DNA of 64,000 bases, from NCBI RefSeq assembly GCF_964355755.1, contig NC_092674.1, positions 10,361,001 through 10,425,000 of the forward strand. Direction: 5' to 3'. Source of the DNA: Antedon mediterranea (taxonomy: Eukaryota > Echinodermata > Crinoidea > Comatulida > Antedonidae). Positions 11,246 through 23,443 of the stretch are shown here, piece after piece (the first letter of the stretch is position 1; the number at the start of each line of letters is the position of its first letter). The notes under the pieces are model-generated. The model did no database searches, was not told the origin of the DNA, and saw nothing but the letters and a program-made list of their open reading frames with translations. Both the position numbers and the translations under genes were made by a program.

Positions 11246-13609
11246 TTCTTCTTCTTCTTCTTCTTTCCCTTTTCAGGGAATTTATTGGTTCAAAGTATAT
11301 TGGCCTTTGGCCCTAATACAAACAAATAAAAATTAACTATAACTTAAGATAATGGTTTCTTCTTTCAAAAGCAAAGTAGACGTATTTTCCTAAATTATAA
11401 GTAAAATTTGTGTTGGAAAGTAATAAACAAAGCTTATTAATAGAAGGAAAAACACGAATAAATCTTGGAATAAAACTTTTTCTTAAATCGTTGTAAAATG
11501 TGCATTGCAAAATAAAATGATATTCATCCTCAACAATGTTCTTTTTACATAATTTACACGTTCTCTTATATCTTTCTACACCCTCCCATCTGCCCTTTTC
11601 AATTTCTAGCTCTAATATCCCTAAACGTAACTTAGTTAATAATCTTCTTTGTTTAAAATTAATGATGTTGGTCAAGTGATAACTTAAACATATTTCTTTT
11701 TTATAAAGAGAAAAGAGCCTTAACTTATTATGTAAACTAAATTTTTGAATGCATTTTTGTTTTTCAATATCACATAAGCGCAACTTAAATTCTCTCAAAA
11801 ATAAACCTTTACTATTAACATATTGTTGTAACCATATATAACCAAAACCAGTAGAAAAGAGTAAGTGTTTGACCTGTTGTGCCCAACAATTCTCATTACG
11901 GTTAACTTTTCTAAGTTGAAACTCATAACACTTAAAAATGAATCTGTCATGATCTAAAGTAATAATATGTAACCAAAATCTTATAACTGTAACTAAACAA
12001 TCCACAGAAAGTGGTAATCTACCTAACTCAGAAGTAACAGCGGCATTTGGTGCATTTTTTCCAACTTGCAATAAATATCTACAAAATTTAGTATGTGTTT
12101 TTTCTATAATGTTTGTGCTATCTGACATTCCCCAGATTTCGCTTCCATACGTTAAAATAGGAAGTATTTTCACATCAAAAATATGGTTCCATGTATTAAT
12201 TGGAAGAAAAGATAAGTTACGATAAATGAATGATTTTAAGCAGAATAAACTTTGATTTGCTTTTTGTTGATTATGTTGCATTGAGTTGTTCCATGCACCA
12301 TTTGAACTAAAAATAACACCAAGATAATTATACGAATTAACAATTTTTAATTGAATATTTTTATACTTCCATTTTTCAATGTTCCTTAAATTGCGGCCAT
12401 TTTTAAAAACCATAATTTTGGATTTTGTAGTGTTTACAGTAAGTTTCCAAGTATCACAATAAAGTTCAAGTTTATTTATTAATTTTTGGAGACCTTTCAC
12501 CGTATCACTAACAAGCACTAAGTCATCTGCATAAAGAAGATGATTCATATGACAATCTCCAATTTGAATGAAATCGTTTACCTGATTAAGTATACCACTC
12601 AAATCATTAATGTAAATATTAAAGAGTAAAGACGACAACGGAGAACCTTGTTGTACTCCAATCGAACAATTAAAAGATGGACTAAGTTTGTTGCCAATTT
12701 TAACATGAGCAGATAAGTTTTGGTATAAGGAATTTATTATGTGTAACATTCTGCCTGAAACACCGATACATTTCAACTTATGTAGTAAAAGTGTATGATT
12801 TATAGAGTCAAAGGCACGTTTAAGATCAACAAAACAAACAAAAATCCTACCCCGCTTTTTATCTAAGTATTTAGAGATGAGGGTATCTAAAATGAATATA
12901 TTATCTGTCGTTCTATATCCCTTACGAAAGCCTGCTTGTTCCTCATGAATTAACTTTTTACTATTTGTAAATTGTGTTAACCTAGAATTAAGAATATTTA
13001 AAAATATTTTTCCTAGGATTGGAATTAAAGAAATACCTCTATAATTTTCAGGTTTGTTTTTATCTCCATTTTTAAAAATTGGGACGATTAAGCTTGTTGC
13101 CCATTGTTTGGGAAATTTTTCAACTAAAAATATGGCGTTAAAAAGAATTTTTAAAATATCAAAAATAATGTTGGGGGCGTTTAGCAAAAATTCAAAATTC
13201 ATTCCATCAATGCCGGGAGCTTTTCCACTATTTTGAGAATTAAATGCTTTTTTTATTTCATCCAACGTTATGTCGTGGTCTAAATTATCATCGTCTTCAT
13301 TCTGTTGGCATTCTGTGATTTTTGGCAACTCAGCGCTACCAATAGACTCATCGTTTTTAAATAGGTTCTTAAAATGAATATAACATTGATTAATAGAAAG
13401 TTCGCAAGATAATTTCTGTTTTGTCTTCAACTTCATCCAAAACGTTTTGCTATCCTTTGTATTGAGTGAATCGATAATTTGTTTGCGTATTCTTTTATGA
13501 AAGTTATTTTTTTTGCATTTTAATAGCGATTTATATTGCTTTTTTATCTGAATATAATTATTTAAAAAAGGTTGAGTGCGCATAATTCTAAATCTCTTTA
13601 ATGATTGTT
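11246..13609 (-). mobile_element. Young 5'-truncated LINE with 11-bp target-site duplication
   Basis: Bounded by identical TACATAAATAC at 11235-11245 and 13610-13620. The minus strand encodes about 757 uninterrupted codons: GKAPGIDGMNFEFL, KPENYRGISLIPILGK, EEQAGFRKGYRTTDN, FVDLKRAFDSINHT, GVQQGSPLSSLLFNIYIND and the catalytic YADD box, then a C-terminal CKLC...HFILQC zinc-knuckle-like motif and a stop at 11337. The 3' end is a (GAA)n tail (11246-11264 read as CTT on plus). No endonuclease domain, so 5' truncated. The direct repeats and open frame argue for recent insertion. Confidence 0.93.
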
Positions 13610-13691
13610 TACATAAATACAGTATTGTAGGAAGTAGAATTTCTCCTTTGAGACATTCTGATTTAGGGGACACTCCTATCAAAGGGGACAC
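11337..13691 (-). CDS. Reverse transcriptase ORF of the LINE, with host-derived N terminus
   Basis: The open frame begins at a GTG outside the element (13691). The first 27 or so residues come from flanking DNA, a GGGACAC-type MITE. Residues from about 28 on are retrotransposon: palm motif FVDLKRAFDS near 287-296 and YADD at 387-390. No evidence of a promoter or translation from this start; it is an insertion by-product rather than a host gene. Confidence 0.85.
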   Translation of the reverse strand: MSPLIGVSPKSECLKGEILLPTILYLCKQSLKRFRIMRTQPFLNNYIQIKKQYKSLLKCKKNNFHKRIRKQIIDSLNTKDSKTFWMKLKTKQKLSCELSINQCYIHFKNLFKNDESIGSAELPKITECQQNEDDDNLDHDITLDEIKKAFNSQNSGKAPGIDGMNFEFLLNAPNIIFDILKILFNAIFLVEKFPKQWATSLIVPIFKNGDKNKPENYRGISLIPILGKIFLNILNSRLTQFTNSKKLIHEEQAGFRKGYRTTDNIFILDTLISKYLDKKRGRIFVCFVDLKRAFDSINHTLLLHKLKCIGVSGRMLHIINSLYQNLSAHVKIGNKLSPSFNCSIGVQQGSPLSSLLFNIYINDLSGILNQVNDFIQIGDCHMNHLLYADDLVLVSDTVKGLQKLINKLELYCDTWKLTVNTTKSKIMVFKNGRNLRNIEKWKYKNIQLKIVNSYNYLGVIFSSNGAWNNSMQHNQQKANQSLFCLKSFIYRNLSFLPINTWNHIFDVKILPILTYGSEIWGMSDSTNIIEKTHTKFCRYLLQVGKNAPNAAVTSELGRLPLSVDCLVTVIRFWLHIITLDHDRFIFKCYEFQLRKVNRNENCWAQQVKHLLFSTGFGYIWLQQYVNSKGLFLREFKLRLCDIEKQKCIQKFSLHNKLRLFSLYKKEICLSYHLTNIINFKQRRLLTKLRLGILELEIEKGRWEGVERYKRTCKLCKKNIVEDEYHFILQCTFYNDLRKSFIPRFIRVFPSINKLCLLLSNTNFTYNLGKYVYFAFERRNHYLKL

Positions 13692-13707
13692 ATTTCAATG
13701 TGTTTTA
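13621..13707. mobile_element. GGGACAC-family MITE, broken by the LINE
   Basis: AGAATTTCTCCTTTGAGACA ... AGGGGACACTCCTATCAAAG. It touches the LINE's right target-site duplication, so the LINE inserted at its edge. Confidence 0.6.
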
Positions 13708-14807
13708 CAATGTACAGGGAAACATTTCATTAACAAATTTTTTAGCAATATTGCTAATCAAACTGATTTTTAAGTCGAGAAACATAGTTTTGTATTGTAT
13801 TTTTTGCTACACAATTTTCAAAATGTGTAGCATTTAGCAATAAGGTTGTTTTGTACAGCTTTTTGCTATGCTACACTGGCGAAAATGTTCCCTGATGTAA
13901 CAGTACCTCAAACCCTTACTTACAATTACATTGATTGTGTTCTTAAAGGTGTCCTCTAACACTATATTATTACCTATGGGTTTTACTGATGTTACAACAA
14001 AATCTTTACAATTATATTTTAAAAATTGGCATTGAAAACTCAGTATATTTCGTAAATATTATGCGCATATTTATAATAAGTGCATAATTATACTAAATAC
14101 AGAGACTGAAAGTGTTAAATTGTAATTTCCACCTTACCTCAATACATGTCAAGATAACTGTTGGTCATTCAATACAATATTGCATAAGTAGATACTAAAT
14201 TGATGAAACCATATTGACATATCTGGATACTGCTGACTTAAGCATAATTGCATAACAATACCATTACCAGATGCTATGCTATGCATTAAGTACACCTTCA
14301 ATGCTTTATAAAGCCATAAAATATCACTAATTTATCAATTATTAATTTTAATAATTTTAAATTCAATTTAATTGTACAAGTTCAACATTCTATACTAAAT
14401 AACATTGAATCGCAATATGTTTTAATTGCCATATGATTGGATATACAGTAATAATTCCATGCCATAATTCCACAAACTAATTTAGGAAAAATTCAGAGAA
14501 AACTTATGGTAAATCTATTGCTAATGAGATCGGAGTGTTTTATCCAAATTCTTATCTAGGTGATAACTGATATACTGTGAAAATGAAATCTTAAAAGAAT
14601 ACAGTATGATTAAATTCAGTTGACCCAGTAAATTTATGGCCTCCCTGTTCAGACCTACAGAATATGCTTTCGTATCGTACGCGGCATCACAACTCCAAGG
14701 TCTGAACCAGGAAAGATTTGTGGAAGCTCTCTCTATACGACACTGGCCTTTCGTTTTTTGTTACGACAACTTAAGGGGGTACCATACAAAAACCATGCAT
14801 CCACGGT
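13708..14807. other. No gene recognised
   Basis: AT-rich. Only short frames, with a somewhat GC-richer patch at 14636-14800 just before the CCAAT array. Confidence 0.5.
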
Positions 14808-14945
14808 TTCGACCTCTAACCAATCAGTGACACTTTGACCTCTAACCAATCAGTGACACTTTGACCTCTAACCAATCAGTGACACTTTGACCTCTAACCA
14901 ATCAGTGACACTTTGACCTCTAACCAATCAGTGACACTTCAGTCT
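14808..14945 (+). repeat. 26-bp tandem repeat carrying five CCAAT boxes
   Basis: Five units of CTCTAACCAATCAGTGACAC plus TTTGAC, period exactly 26 bp. CCAAT starts at 14820, 14846, 14872, 14898 and 14924. Each AACCAATCAG fits the NF-Y consensus RRCCAATSRR. No gene was identified downstream. Confidence 0.9.
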
Positions 14946-15534
14946 CTAACGATGAGTAAGAATTGTTACTACTACTACATGACAGGGGAAAAAACACCCT
15001 AGTCATTAATAAAATGATAAGAGTGGGACCTACGTTGACAATTTTTAGAGGTTTTATTGTTTACGTTTTAATGCATTTGACGTGTTGTAGATAAATTTGA
15101 TGCATTTTAAACTCATCGCAAAATACCTTTCGCAATCAATAATTGGATGTAATTACTGTATGTATTGTATTAAATACAGAAATAACTTAAAAACAGAATT
15201 TAGACAGTATCCAGTAAATGTGGGTTTAAAAAATGTTTTTATCTAAACAAAAATTTTGGGATATTTTCTTAATGTTTGAGAAATTGGATAAAAATTTGGG
15301 AGGCTCGAAAAATGTTATAAAGCCCAACATTTTCGAACGCTCCTTTATTTTCGCGACTTTCACAATTGAACAACGATTGGGCTTTAGAGTAATCATTTTA
15401 CATGGCAAATATACAGTACAATAAGACTGGCAATACACTAGGTAAATGGCATTCCTTTCAAAACTTAATTTGGCCAATCACAATTTATGATCTGCCACTT
15501 ACAATCAAATTAGTGACATGCGTATGTACTTGCG

Positions 15535-15735
15535 CCTTGAGCATGCGCACTATATAAATTATTATTGTATGTATGGACTTGCGGAATTGTGTGTGTACTT
15601 GCAGCATTGCGTGTACTGTATTTACCTGCGGCATTGCGTGTATGTACTTGCGGCGTTGCTTTATGTAGTTGCAGCGTTGTGTTACGTACTTACTGTAGCA
15701 TTCTGTATTTTATTTGCAGTGTGTGTATGTAGTTG
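15535..15735 (+). repeat. Degenerate minisatellite (GTGTATGTACTTGCGGCATT)
   Basis: Irregular 22-26 bp repeats of a GTGTACTTGCGGCATTGC type motif. Poorly conserved; open frames across it are repeat artefacts. Confidence 0.7.
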
Positions 15736-17158
15736 CTAAATGCATGCATGTACTTTCCTTTGTGTTAGTGGAAAACCAAGTATGCAAATGTTTGTGATTC
15801 AACTAAATTAGTCTGCTGAAGGAACCCCAAATTGTGCACGACTGGCTTATACTGTAGTCTACTGGGCATTTATACTGTACCTAGGCTAGGCTAGCTAGGC
15901 CTATGTCATTATTAATATTGTTTATAATTTAATATTAAATAAATAAAATAACAATTAAAAAAGAATTTTCACTTAAAAGTTGTTATGTAGAAAATCATTC
16001 AATGTCACATTTAGCGCCGGATGGTCGTACACATCGGTGGTCAACAGGCTATTGTTTGCATTGGACTTGGCTAGTCTAGGCTGATTAAGAAGCTTCCGGT
16101 CGAGATGTTACTGTACAGCTAAGCCAAACTTTGCCAATCGAACCCGTCCATACTAGACTATATGCTTCGTTGCATCAACAACTGGCAGGCCTAGAGGCCT
16201 AGTTTTGCTCGAATAAATAATCAGTGATAAATTATTACTAATCAGAAATTGTAATAACTTACCTTTAGACAGTTTTTTTTTCAATGAAAAGAAAAAGTCA
16301 CAACGTGTTGACAATTTGATATGTTGACAAAAAGATTTCTTCAACAATGAGAACTTAATTCAAACTTTGAATTGTTTTGTGTTCAATTTAGTTCAATATT
16401 AACAACAACAGGCGACCCAGCGAAATCTTCCGCGGGTCAGGAGAATATATTTTACATTTTCGCACCAGATTGAGAAGAAGGCTCTTCACCACACAACAAG
16501 TAGCAAGATAGATAATTCAGGTATCAACTTGCAAAATATGAAATTAAAACGTACACTCTGTCGATAGAAATTCAGAAAAATAGAAGACAGTTTTGTGTGG
16601 ACACTGCACACTCACTCTGTTCGCCATTTGCAGCTGCTGTTACAATACAAACGAAATCGAGGCAAGCACACTATGACCCTAATTTGCATATTTGCACACA
16701 GAAAGAGGAAATACGAAGTATGCGAACTAATTCCTCGACAAAGTTCGTGACGATCACCAGTTCTGACTGATTGAGTCACAGATTTGTAATTTTGTGTTTT
16801 TGAAAAATAATATTTTATTAAAAATAATTCACTTTTTTTTTCTGTGTGACCCTCATTGAAAAAGTGTCTCAAATAATCCAAAATTTAAAAGAAGGTGTCT
16901 AAAAAACCACTGGAGGTACAATTTTATACCACATTACAATTTACAAACAATTTTAAATAATATTAATAATAATAACAAATATAATAACCCTTGATATACA
17001 TCCAAATCGTAACAACTCGACTTTATTCAATGATGATTTGATATATTTTTCGTCGGCAAGACGTTTTATGGCCAGAGGAGCTTAAAGATACGCATATCCG
17101 ATCTAATGCTTGTACTGTATTATGGACCTAAGGGCAGCACTAATCAAAAGCGATGGAT
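15736..17158. other. No gene recognised; weak first-exon-like motif near 16620
   Basis: On the minus strand GCAAATGGCGAACAGA|GTGAGT (about 16615-16632) looks like a start codon followed by a good donor, but no second exon was found. CTAGGC-rich stretches occur near 15875-15905 and 16070. Confidence 0.3.
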
Positions 17159-17270
17159 TAAGCTTGGTTCCCACTAGAACGTAACGCAAGGACGTAAACG
17201 CAACGCAAGCGTTTTAACCAATGACAAGCGAAGTTATAGGCAGTCACAAGCGAATAAGCCATCAAAGGCT
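17159..17270. mobile_element. Foldback MITE family A, half copy
   Basis: AAGCTTGGTTCCCACTAGAA and the following GTAACGCAAGGACGTAAACG match the right arm of the 26.5 kb copy. The opposite arm is missing. Confidence 0.8.
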
Positions 17271-17880
17271 TCTTTTGCGATCGGGAGCTGAAAAAGGCGA
17301 TATATCGACGACCCTGGTACCACATTCGACATGTGAAAATAGGATTGGTGCTGTAATTAAGATTTATCACTGTGTTTACACATTTCGCACTCAATTGTTT
17401 TACTAGGGAAATATATGTATACTAATAATATGAATAAATTAAAGTATTTTTGTTCAGCCCCTAAACATTGAAATATAAATAGTTATATAAATAATTAGGG
17501 CTACCTGTATAAACAATTAATATACATAAAACATTTTTTTTTAAACACACTTTCTCTCAAATAAATTTTCATGAGATAAATAAACATCCTAAACAAACAA
17601 ATGTTTTGACTTCTTTTTTAAATTTGCTTTTTGTTAAACCTTATTTCATCTGGGATTCATTCCAAAGCTCTGCACCAGAATACCTGATGGAATGTTTGCT
17701 ATGTTTGTTCTATCTTATGGTGGTACTAACACATTTTCTCTTGTCTGTGATCTTGTTGAATAACGAAAATTAATATACGAGAAATACTGATACCATACAC
17801 CGCGACACTGATCATCAACGGAAGAGACTCAATGGAAAGGTTGTGTTGTTCATCCATAATCATTCTCCTCTCAGATCACT

Positions 17881-18034
17881 TAAGCTTGATTCTCACTAGG
17901 ACGCAACGCAAAGGTCGTAAACGCAAGCGTGTTGACCAATTACCAGCGACAGTTAATAATCCAACCTGATGATTGGTCAACTCACTTACGTTGCGTCTAT
18001 GTCCCTGCGTTGCGTCCTAGTGAGAACCAAGCTT
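17881..18034. mobile_element. Foldback MITE family A, shorter copy
   Basis: AAGCTTGATTCTCACTAGGA at the left and TCCTAGTGAGAACCAAGCTT at the right, both followed inward by CGCAACGCA. Arms are about 65 bp. Confidence 0.87.
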
Positions 18035-19164
18035 TCAACTGATTTATAATGAGCTAACCTTTTACTTTGTTAAATAGCAACTATTTTATTTTCCCGGGGG
18101 TCGTTAAAACCATCATGGAAATCGTGTACAAATAAACATTCTATCCATACATTTAGACGGTTGTAACCGAAGATGTTAATCGGCGAACGTATCGTTACAG
18201 CGCGCGATGTTCGCCTCATTAAAAAACAATACATAAATGTGGGCATAAAATAAGTTCCTAATTATATTCCTGCGAATGACGTACAACCATGACGACTTCG
18301 GTAAATCAAAGAAATATGATTTTAGCCAGATGGCTGTCAGATAAATCGTGGGCTGGCTAAACAATTAAAAAGATAGAAGATCGTTTATCGAAACAGCGAA
18401 TGTCTTTACCGTCGGAAGTCTTCGTCGACGAAGTTTGAGACTCGAATTGATGACGTGTAGATGACGTCAGATTCTACCTTACTACACTCTGCATCCGTCA
18501 TCACAAACGTAAATATTGCATTGAGAAGATGAAGAGTTCATTGGAAACGAAATTAGAATAAAGATAACCAATGAAGTTATCTAGGAAATATTGTTTACAA
18601 TTTCTTTTTTTTTTAAAGATTACAAAGTTGAAATGATCAATCCATCATCTAGCCTAATTTACATCTACAGTATTTTAATACTAAAAAAAATATGTTCTGG
18701 AAAGTAGCCAATGAAAGATTGATACTTTTAAATAATCTGTAATTTGACATGAGATTGATCATTATATCATCATTGATATGAGATGGATCATATCAATCAT
18801 CATCAGAATCGAACACACCTCCTTTTTCCTGAAATGCCCTTTTCAACTGGACACCAGCAGTGGATATAATGGCAGACCTCTAGTGTATCTTGTGATCATT
18901 TGTTGTCCCCTTTGTGGAAATACAACCCCTACAGACTTGACCAGGATCAATGTATGTCTCATAGATGTTGCTATGTTGACATGTTGTTGCTTCCATTTTC
19001 CCGTCTTTTCTCTCTGTCTGAGATGGCCAATTTAATTTAATTCATTTGATTTCTCTTTTGATTCTAATTATTTTTTGCATCATATTAATGTATTTTGTTA
19101 ATCTTGATAAATTCTATTTATTTAAATTTTATTTTAATTGTTACATGTTTATGTCATATTGTAT
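18035..19164. other. Intergenic; contains a perfect CRE palindrome
   Basis: TGACGTCA near 18463, the 14-bp palindrome CTTCGTCGACGAAG near 18420, and a T-rich 3'-end-like stretch from about 19040. No gene assigned. Confidence 0.45.
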
Positions 19165-19240
19165 TTTAGTAAGGGTCCCTAATGATCAGCTTTGGCTGGA
19201 TGAACCACCCTCGTAAAATATTGTTGACATTTTTAAAAAA
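19165..19240 (+). mobile_element. LINE/SINE 3' end (GGGTCCCTAATGATCAGC type)
   Basis: AAGGGTCCCTAATGATCAGC...GGCTGGATGAACCACCCTCG shares its order with the last 60 bp of the SINE at 56.9 kb and ends in an A-rich tail. The unrelated T-rich DNA before it (about 18.8-19.16 kb) may be the 3' region of the partner LINE. Confidence 0.6.
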
Positions 19241-19617
19241 ATGGTTCTAAACAATTCAAGCTGAGCCAACGCTAAACACCTTTTAAATTCAGTGACATGA
19301 TAGTGATATGATTCAGTAACTAACAGAAGCAGTTTAACTCATCAATACAAAAAAAATGTGTATAGAAAGTGAAAAAAAAATACCCATCAAAGACATTCAA
19401 ATACAAATACATTTTAATTATTTATTTAATCTTTGACACACTTTTAACAAAATCAGCTAAAGAATCATCAAAAGTTTAAAAAAAACATAAGGGGTTTAAG
19501 TATTAACAAATATGGACATTTGTAAATTAGTAAAACGTGTGTAATTTTCAAACAGCACATAATTAATATGTTACAGTTATCTATCACCTACTTTACACAA
19601 ATTAATGCCACATGATT

Positions 19618-19772
19618 AAAGATACGTTCACACTGAGCCGTAAATCTGGTTCAAACAACATGTGTAATGTACAAAACCGTATGTGAACACAGTGCCCGAA
19701 AAAAAAGGTACTATAGCTCAAAGTTTTTCCACCCACCAGACCTAATCCAGGCTCAGTGTGAATGTACCTTTA
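19618..19772. mobile_element. Foldback MITE family C copy
   Basis: AAAGATACGTTCACACTGAGCC and GGCTCAGTGTGAATGTACCTTT are inverted. It abuts the family B copy that starts at 19771. Confidence 0.82.
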
Positions 19773-19937
19773 AGCTCTGTCTACATTATCAAACTTTATA
19801 TGACATAAAAATGTGATGTGCACATATATGGACACGATGATGTCATGTCAGTACCAAATTTAAGCATATCACTACTATATTTGGGCACACCACACTTTTT
19901 GTTGTCAAACTAGTTTGATAGTGTAGACCGAGCTTTA
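19771..19937. mobile_element. MITE family B copy
   Basis: Termini TAAGCTCTGTCTACATTATC and GATAGTGTAGACCGAGCTTTA are inverted repeats. The conserved interior reads GCACATATATGGACACGATG and ATTTGGGCACA. Confidence 0.87.
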
Positions 19938-22626
19938 GTGACAAATAAACACCCCGTTACATTAACTACAGTATAAAAAAATACAGAAAAAAATAGTTAA
20001 AATTGTGGAAAACTCCACTTGTCTTACAAATACAGTGTGAAAAAAAAAGCCTCAATTATCAAAGATTTTTAGTAATAAGGTAATCTACATAAATTACAAC
20101 AAAAAAATCAGTGTTGTACTGGAATAATAAAAAAGGTATTTTCACATTAGTGAAATCATATTAATAGAGTTAATTTGATTTATTCATTGTTAAACTTCTT
20201 GTTATGGTGTTTTTACGTTTGACATAACATTTCACATATTTCACAATCTTTTGGAAAACATCCAAATTGAAGAAAACACCAATTGTTTGCCAATTTATAA
20301 AGAAAAGTGTCTTAAAACTTTCCAGAGAACAAACTGGAGAAAACTATAAGATGTTTATAAATTAGCTCGTAAAAATTCACCAGTATTGAGTAATCATTTT
20401 GTATCTGACAGTACCTATCAATGCAGTAGTAGAGTAGTGAATTTTTTATAGAATGTACAAATGACACCAATAATGTAACTCAACATAAAAATGTTCTCAT
20501 TGACCTCTGACCCTGAAAAAATTATACATAATAAACTTTGTAAATTTGTTTAATTAAACAAATAATAAGTAATAACTAACAATGCTTAACCTGACCGTAG
20601 GAAAAGCAAGCATGAAAAAACATAAATGGATTTTAATTTCTTAATATGTATGATTAGATGGTATTTTGTGCAGCAAAATTTGAATGTCTTGCAGGTGTAA
20701 AAAAAATGTTTGACCTCCGACCCTATGGACACTATGAAACTAGGGCTACCAACATCTCAATATATCAGTAAGATCTATCTTGTCGCATGATCAAAGCAGA
20801 CAGCCAAGAGATTACAGCTGTATATTTTCCACAAAAAAAAGAGATTATTTATGTAATTAAGCTATGAAAGATGTTTCGACCTATCTTAATGATTTAGTCA
20901 GAATGTGATGAAACAGCATAGATTTTATGAAGTTGATGATTATAATAATAATATATGCTTTATGCTTATAATGATGGTTTATGAGCATGATTTTAGGTAA
21001 CGATGCCAATAATTCACATTGTATGTAATTTGTCCAGTATCATAGGCAAATTCTGTAATACAGTGTCACATATGCTTCACATGTGATGCCTTTATAAGCT
21101 ATACGCTACCAAACCTAACCTTTACATAATACGGGTGCCATGTATGAATATGCAATACATATACTGTATTCAGTTTCAATTTCAATTCAATTTACCTATG
21201 AGAGATGCTATATGTTAAGACAGTACAGAGAATCAGGTGAGATTATATGGTGGAAATGCTAAAGCAAAATAACTCCACTGGCTAACTCTCAATGACAAAC
21301 ATGTATACACACACACACCCTGATGTTGTCTCATAAAGAAAAATTAATTACCCACCCTCCTTATTCTCTTTAATGTACATCAAAAGTTCAACCTCTACAA
21401 TGAAATAATGTGTCCCAGCTGTCCGCATGCCTAACTGACAATAAAATGTTCGTTACAAGACCAAGACTGCGCCATCTCAATCCTCAATTCTACATCAACA
21501 ATCTTCTCAACTTCCAAATTCACATCTATGCAGTTATCAGTAAAACAACACTTTAATGAGAATATTTCTAACGTTTTTCTCGTTTCTTATAATCAGTGAA
21601 TATAAATAACTTTCTGGCGCTGAGAAATTTGATATTGACCGGTCTACACTTTGTATAGCCAGTTTTCACTTTCAATTATAAGTTATTTATATATTTGAAT
21701 TATCCGTTTTAATCAATCGCAAAAGTTTCTTTCGATAGACTGACTTCCTCTGGGGTTGTATGAGCAATGGTATACACAGATAAATATTATTTACATCTGA
21801 AGAAAGAGTATAATTTTAAAGAAGATATTTAACAATTTTGAATGTACACCAAGAAACTAAAAAAAACCAGATTATAGATGAATAGTTATTGACCAGTAAG
21901 GTAGTGGAAACTAGATGGAAAAATTAGCACCCACATATCCTAATTCTTAACGGAATTGTAGCAATTATGTTCAATAGTTGTCAATTTCAATATTACAAGA
22001 TAATCACAACTTATACTTTAATATGCTAGGACAATTTGTTTGTGATTTATAAAATGGTAAAATAACATTGGATAGATATTAATTATTATTTGAGATATAT
22101 TTAGAAATGCTTTAGGTAAGTGTAGCCGGATTCAGTTCTTGACCTTTGAACAATAAATACTGCTTCCACTTCAATAAATGCCATATGTCACAACAACAAA
22201 ATCCTATTTATAGCACACTATTTCTTTTTTTAGGTGCAAGTTTAATATTTATTTATTTAGTGAGATAAATTTCTAAATATACATGGTAATCTAGGTGGTT
22301 AAATGTTTGACATAACCATCAGAATAATAATTAGAACTTTTTGATTAAAACAAACACTAGCAAATACTCATAAAATCAAATGTGCAGATAGCTTCTGCAA
22401 CTACCTAAATTTCAAAATTCTGCATAGTTACAGAAGGTATTGGCAATATAACTAACTAAACAGAACTTTGAAGAATACACTGCTGAAGAAATACAGACAG
22501 GTATGCAGGGAAAAAAAGAAAACTCTGGAGCGACCGAATGAGAGTAGGCAAATAATAATGGTCGTCATATTAATGAGAGGCAACCAATGACTAAACTATG
22601 TCATGTTAGTTATTGTGCGAATGCAG
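19938..22626. other. No gene recognised
   Basis: Very AT-rich. No supported exon or repeat array. Confidence 0.5.
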
Positions 22627-22770
22627 GATTCGGAATATTGGAACGTATCTCCTCTCTCCCCTACCTCGACACAGGTCCAGGTGATGACCGACAACACATC
22701 GATTGACCTGACCAAGGTTGGTCGCCAGTCCTTGGAAATCGAAATCTCCTTAAAATCTTACAAAGGACAG
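22627..22770 (+). other. Possible isolated exon, unassigned
   Basis: 144 nt open in frame 0-0 between GCGAATGCAG and CAG|GTTTTT, reading DSEYWNVSPLSPTSTQVQVM, then TDNTSIDLTKVGRQ. GC-richer than its surroundings. The donor is weak and no partner exon was found, so this may be a repeat remnant. Confidence 0.22.
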
Positions 22771-23241
22771 GTTTTTTTTTTTATAATACCGTAAAGTATT
22801 CATGCCATTAACATCCTACAACATTACACATACCTAATGTCATTTTTTCTAATAAGGGAATTTCATTCAACCCAGAAACAATTTATTTTATGAGAATTTA
22901 TGTAGAGGTTGAAAGAAAAGTAGCATAGATTAATATAGAATATGAAACTAAGTTACCAACTCATAAATATCTCATGAAAACCCAGAGAACTAATGATAAC
23001 TGTATGTATACTGTGTTTCATAAGTTGGTAGCAATTACAATAGGATTGTGTTACTTATAAATTACAGTAAATGATATATGATATTTTTCTTCTCTAGGCA
23101 AACTATGTATTATTCTCATCTAGTGCCTAGTAAAAGTACAATACCTTTAAATAAAATATTTACTGGGCAGATATGGTTATATTTTATATTGTCCCTTTGA
23201 AATTTAGGAAATGCCTGTGGAAACAAAATCATAAATAATTA

Positions 23242-23443
23242 CAGTGGAGCCCCTCCTTTGGGACACCCCTATTAGGGGAACACTTTCTTACGACATAAAG
23301 GAGTATATGTTTTAACACTACAATCAACCCCTATGAAGGGAACAACCCTACTCAGGGAACACCTCTATTAAGGGGGACAACACTTTTTTGGGCCCCACAC
23401 TTTTTTGGGCCCCAAGGGTGTCTTCTTAATAGGGACTTTATTG
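23242..23443. mobile_element. TA-flanked MITE of the GGGACAC family
   Basis: CAGTGGAGCCCCTCCTTTGG start, GGGACTTTATTG end, TA on each side. Interior repeats GGGACACCCCTATTA / AGGGAACACCTCTATTAAG. Includes a tandem CACTTTTTTGGGCCC duplication. Confidence 0.72.

Noticed and set aside
16612-16632. First coding exon (ATGGCGAACAGA followed by GTGAGT, minus strand)
   Set aside because: Only four codons, and no downstream exon found; kept only as a weak note in the gap entry.
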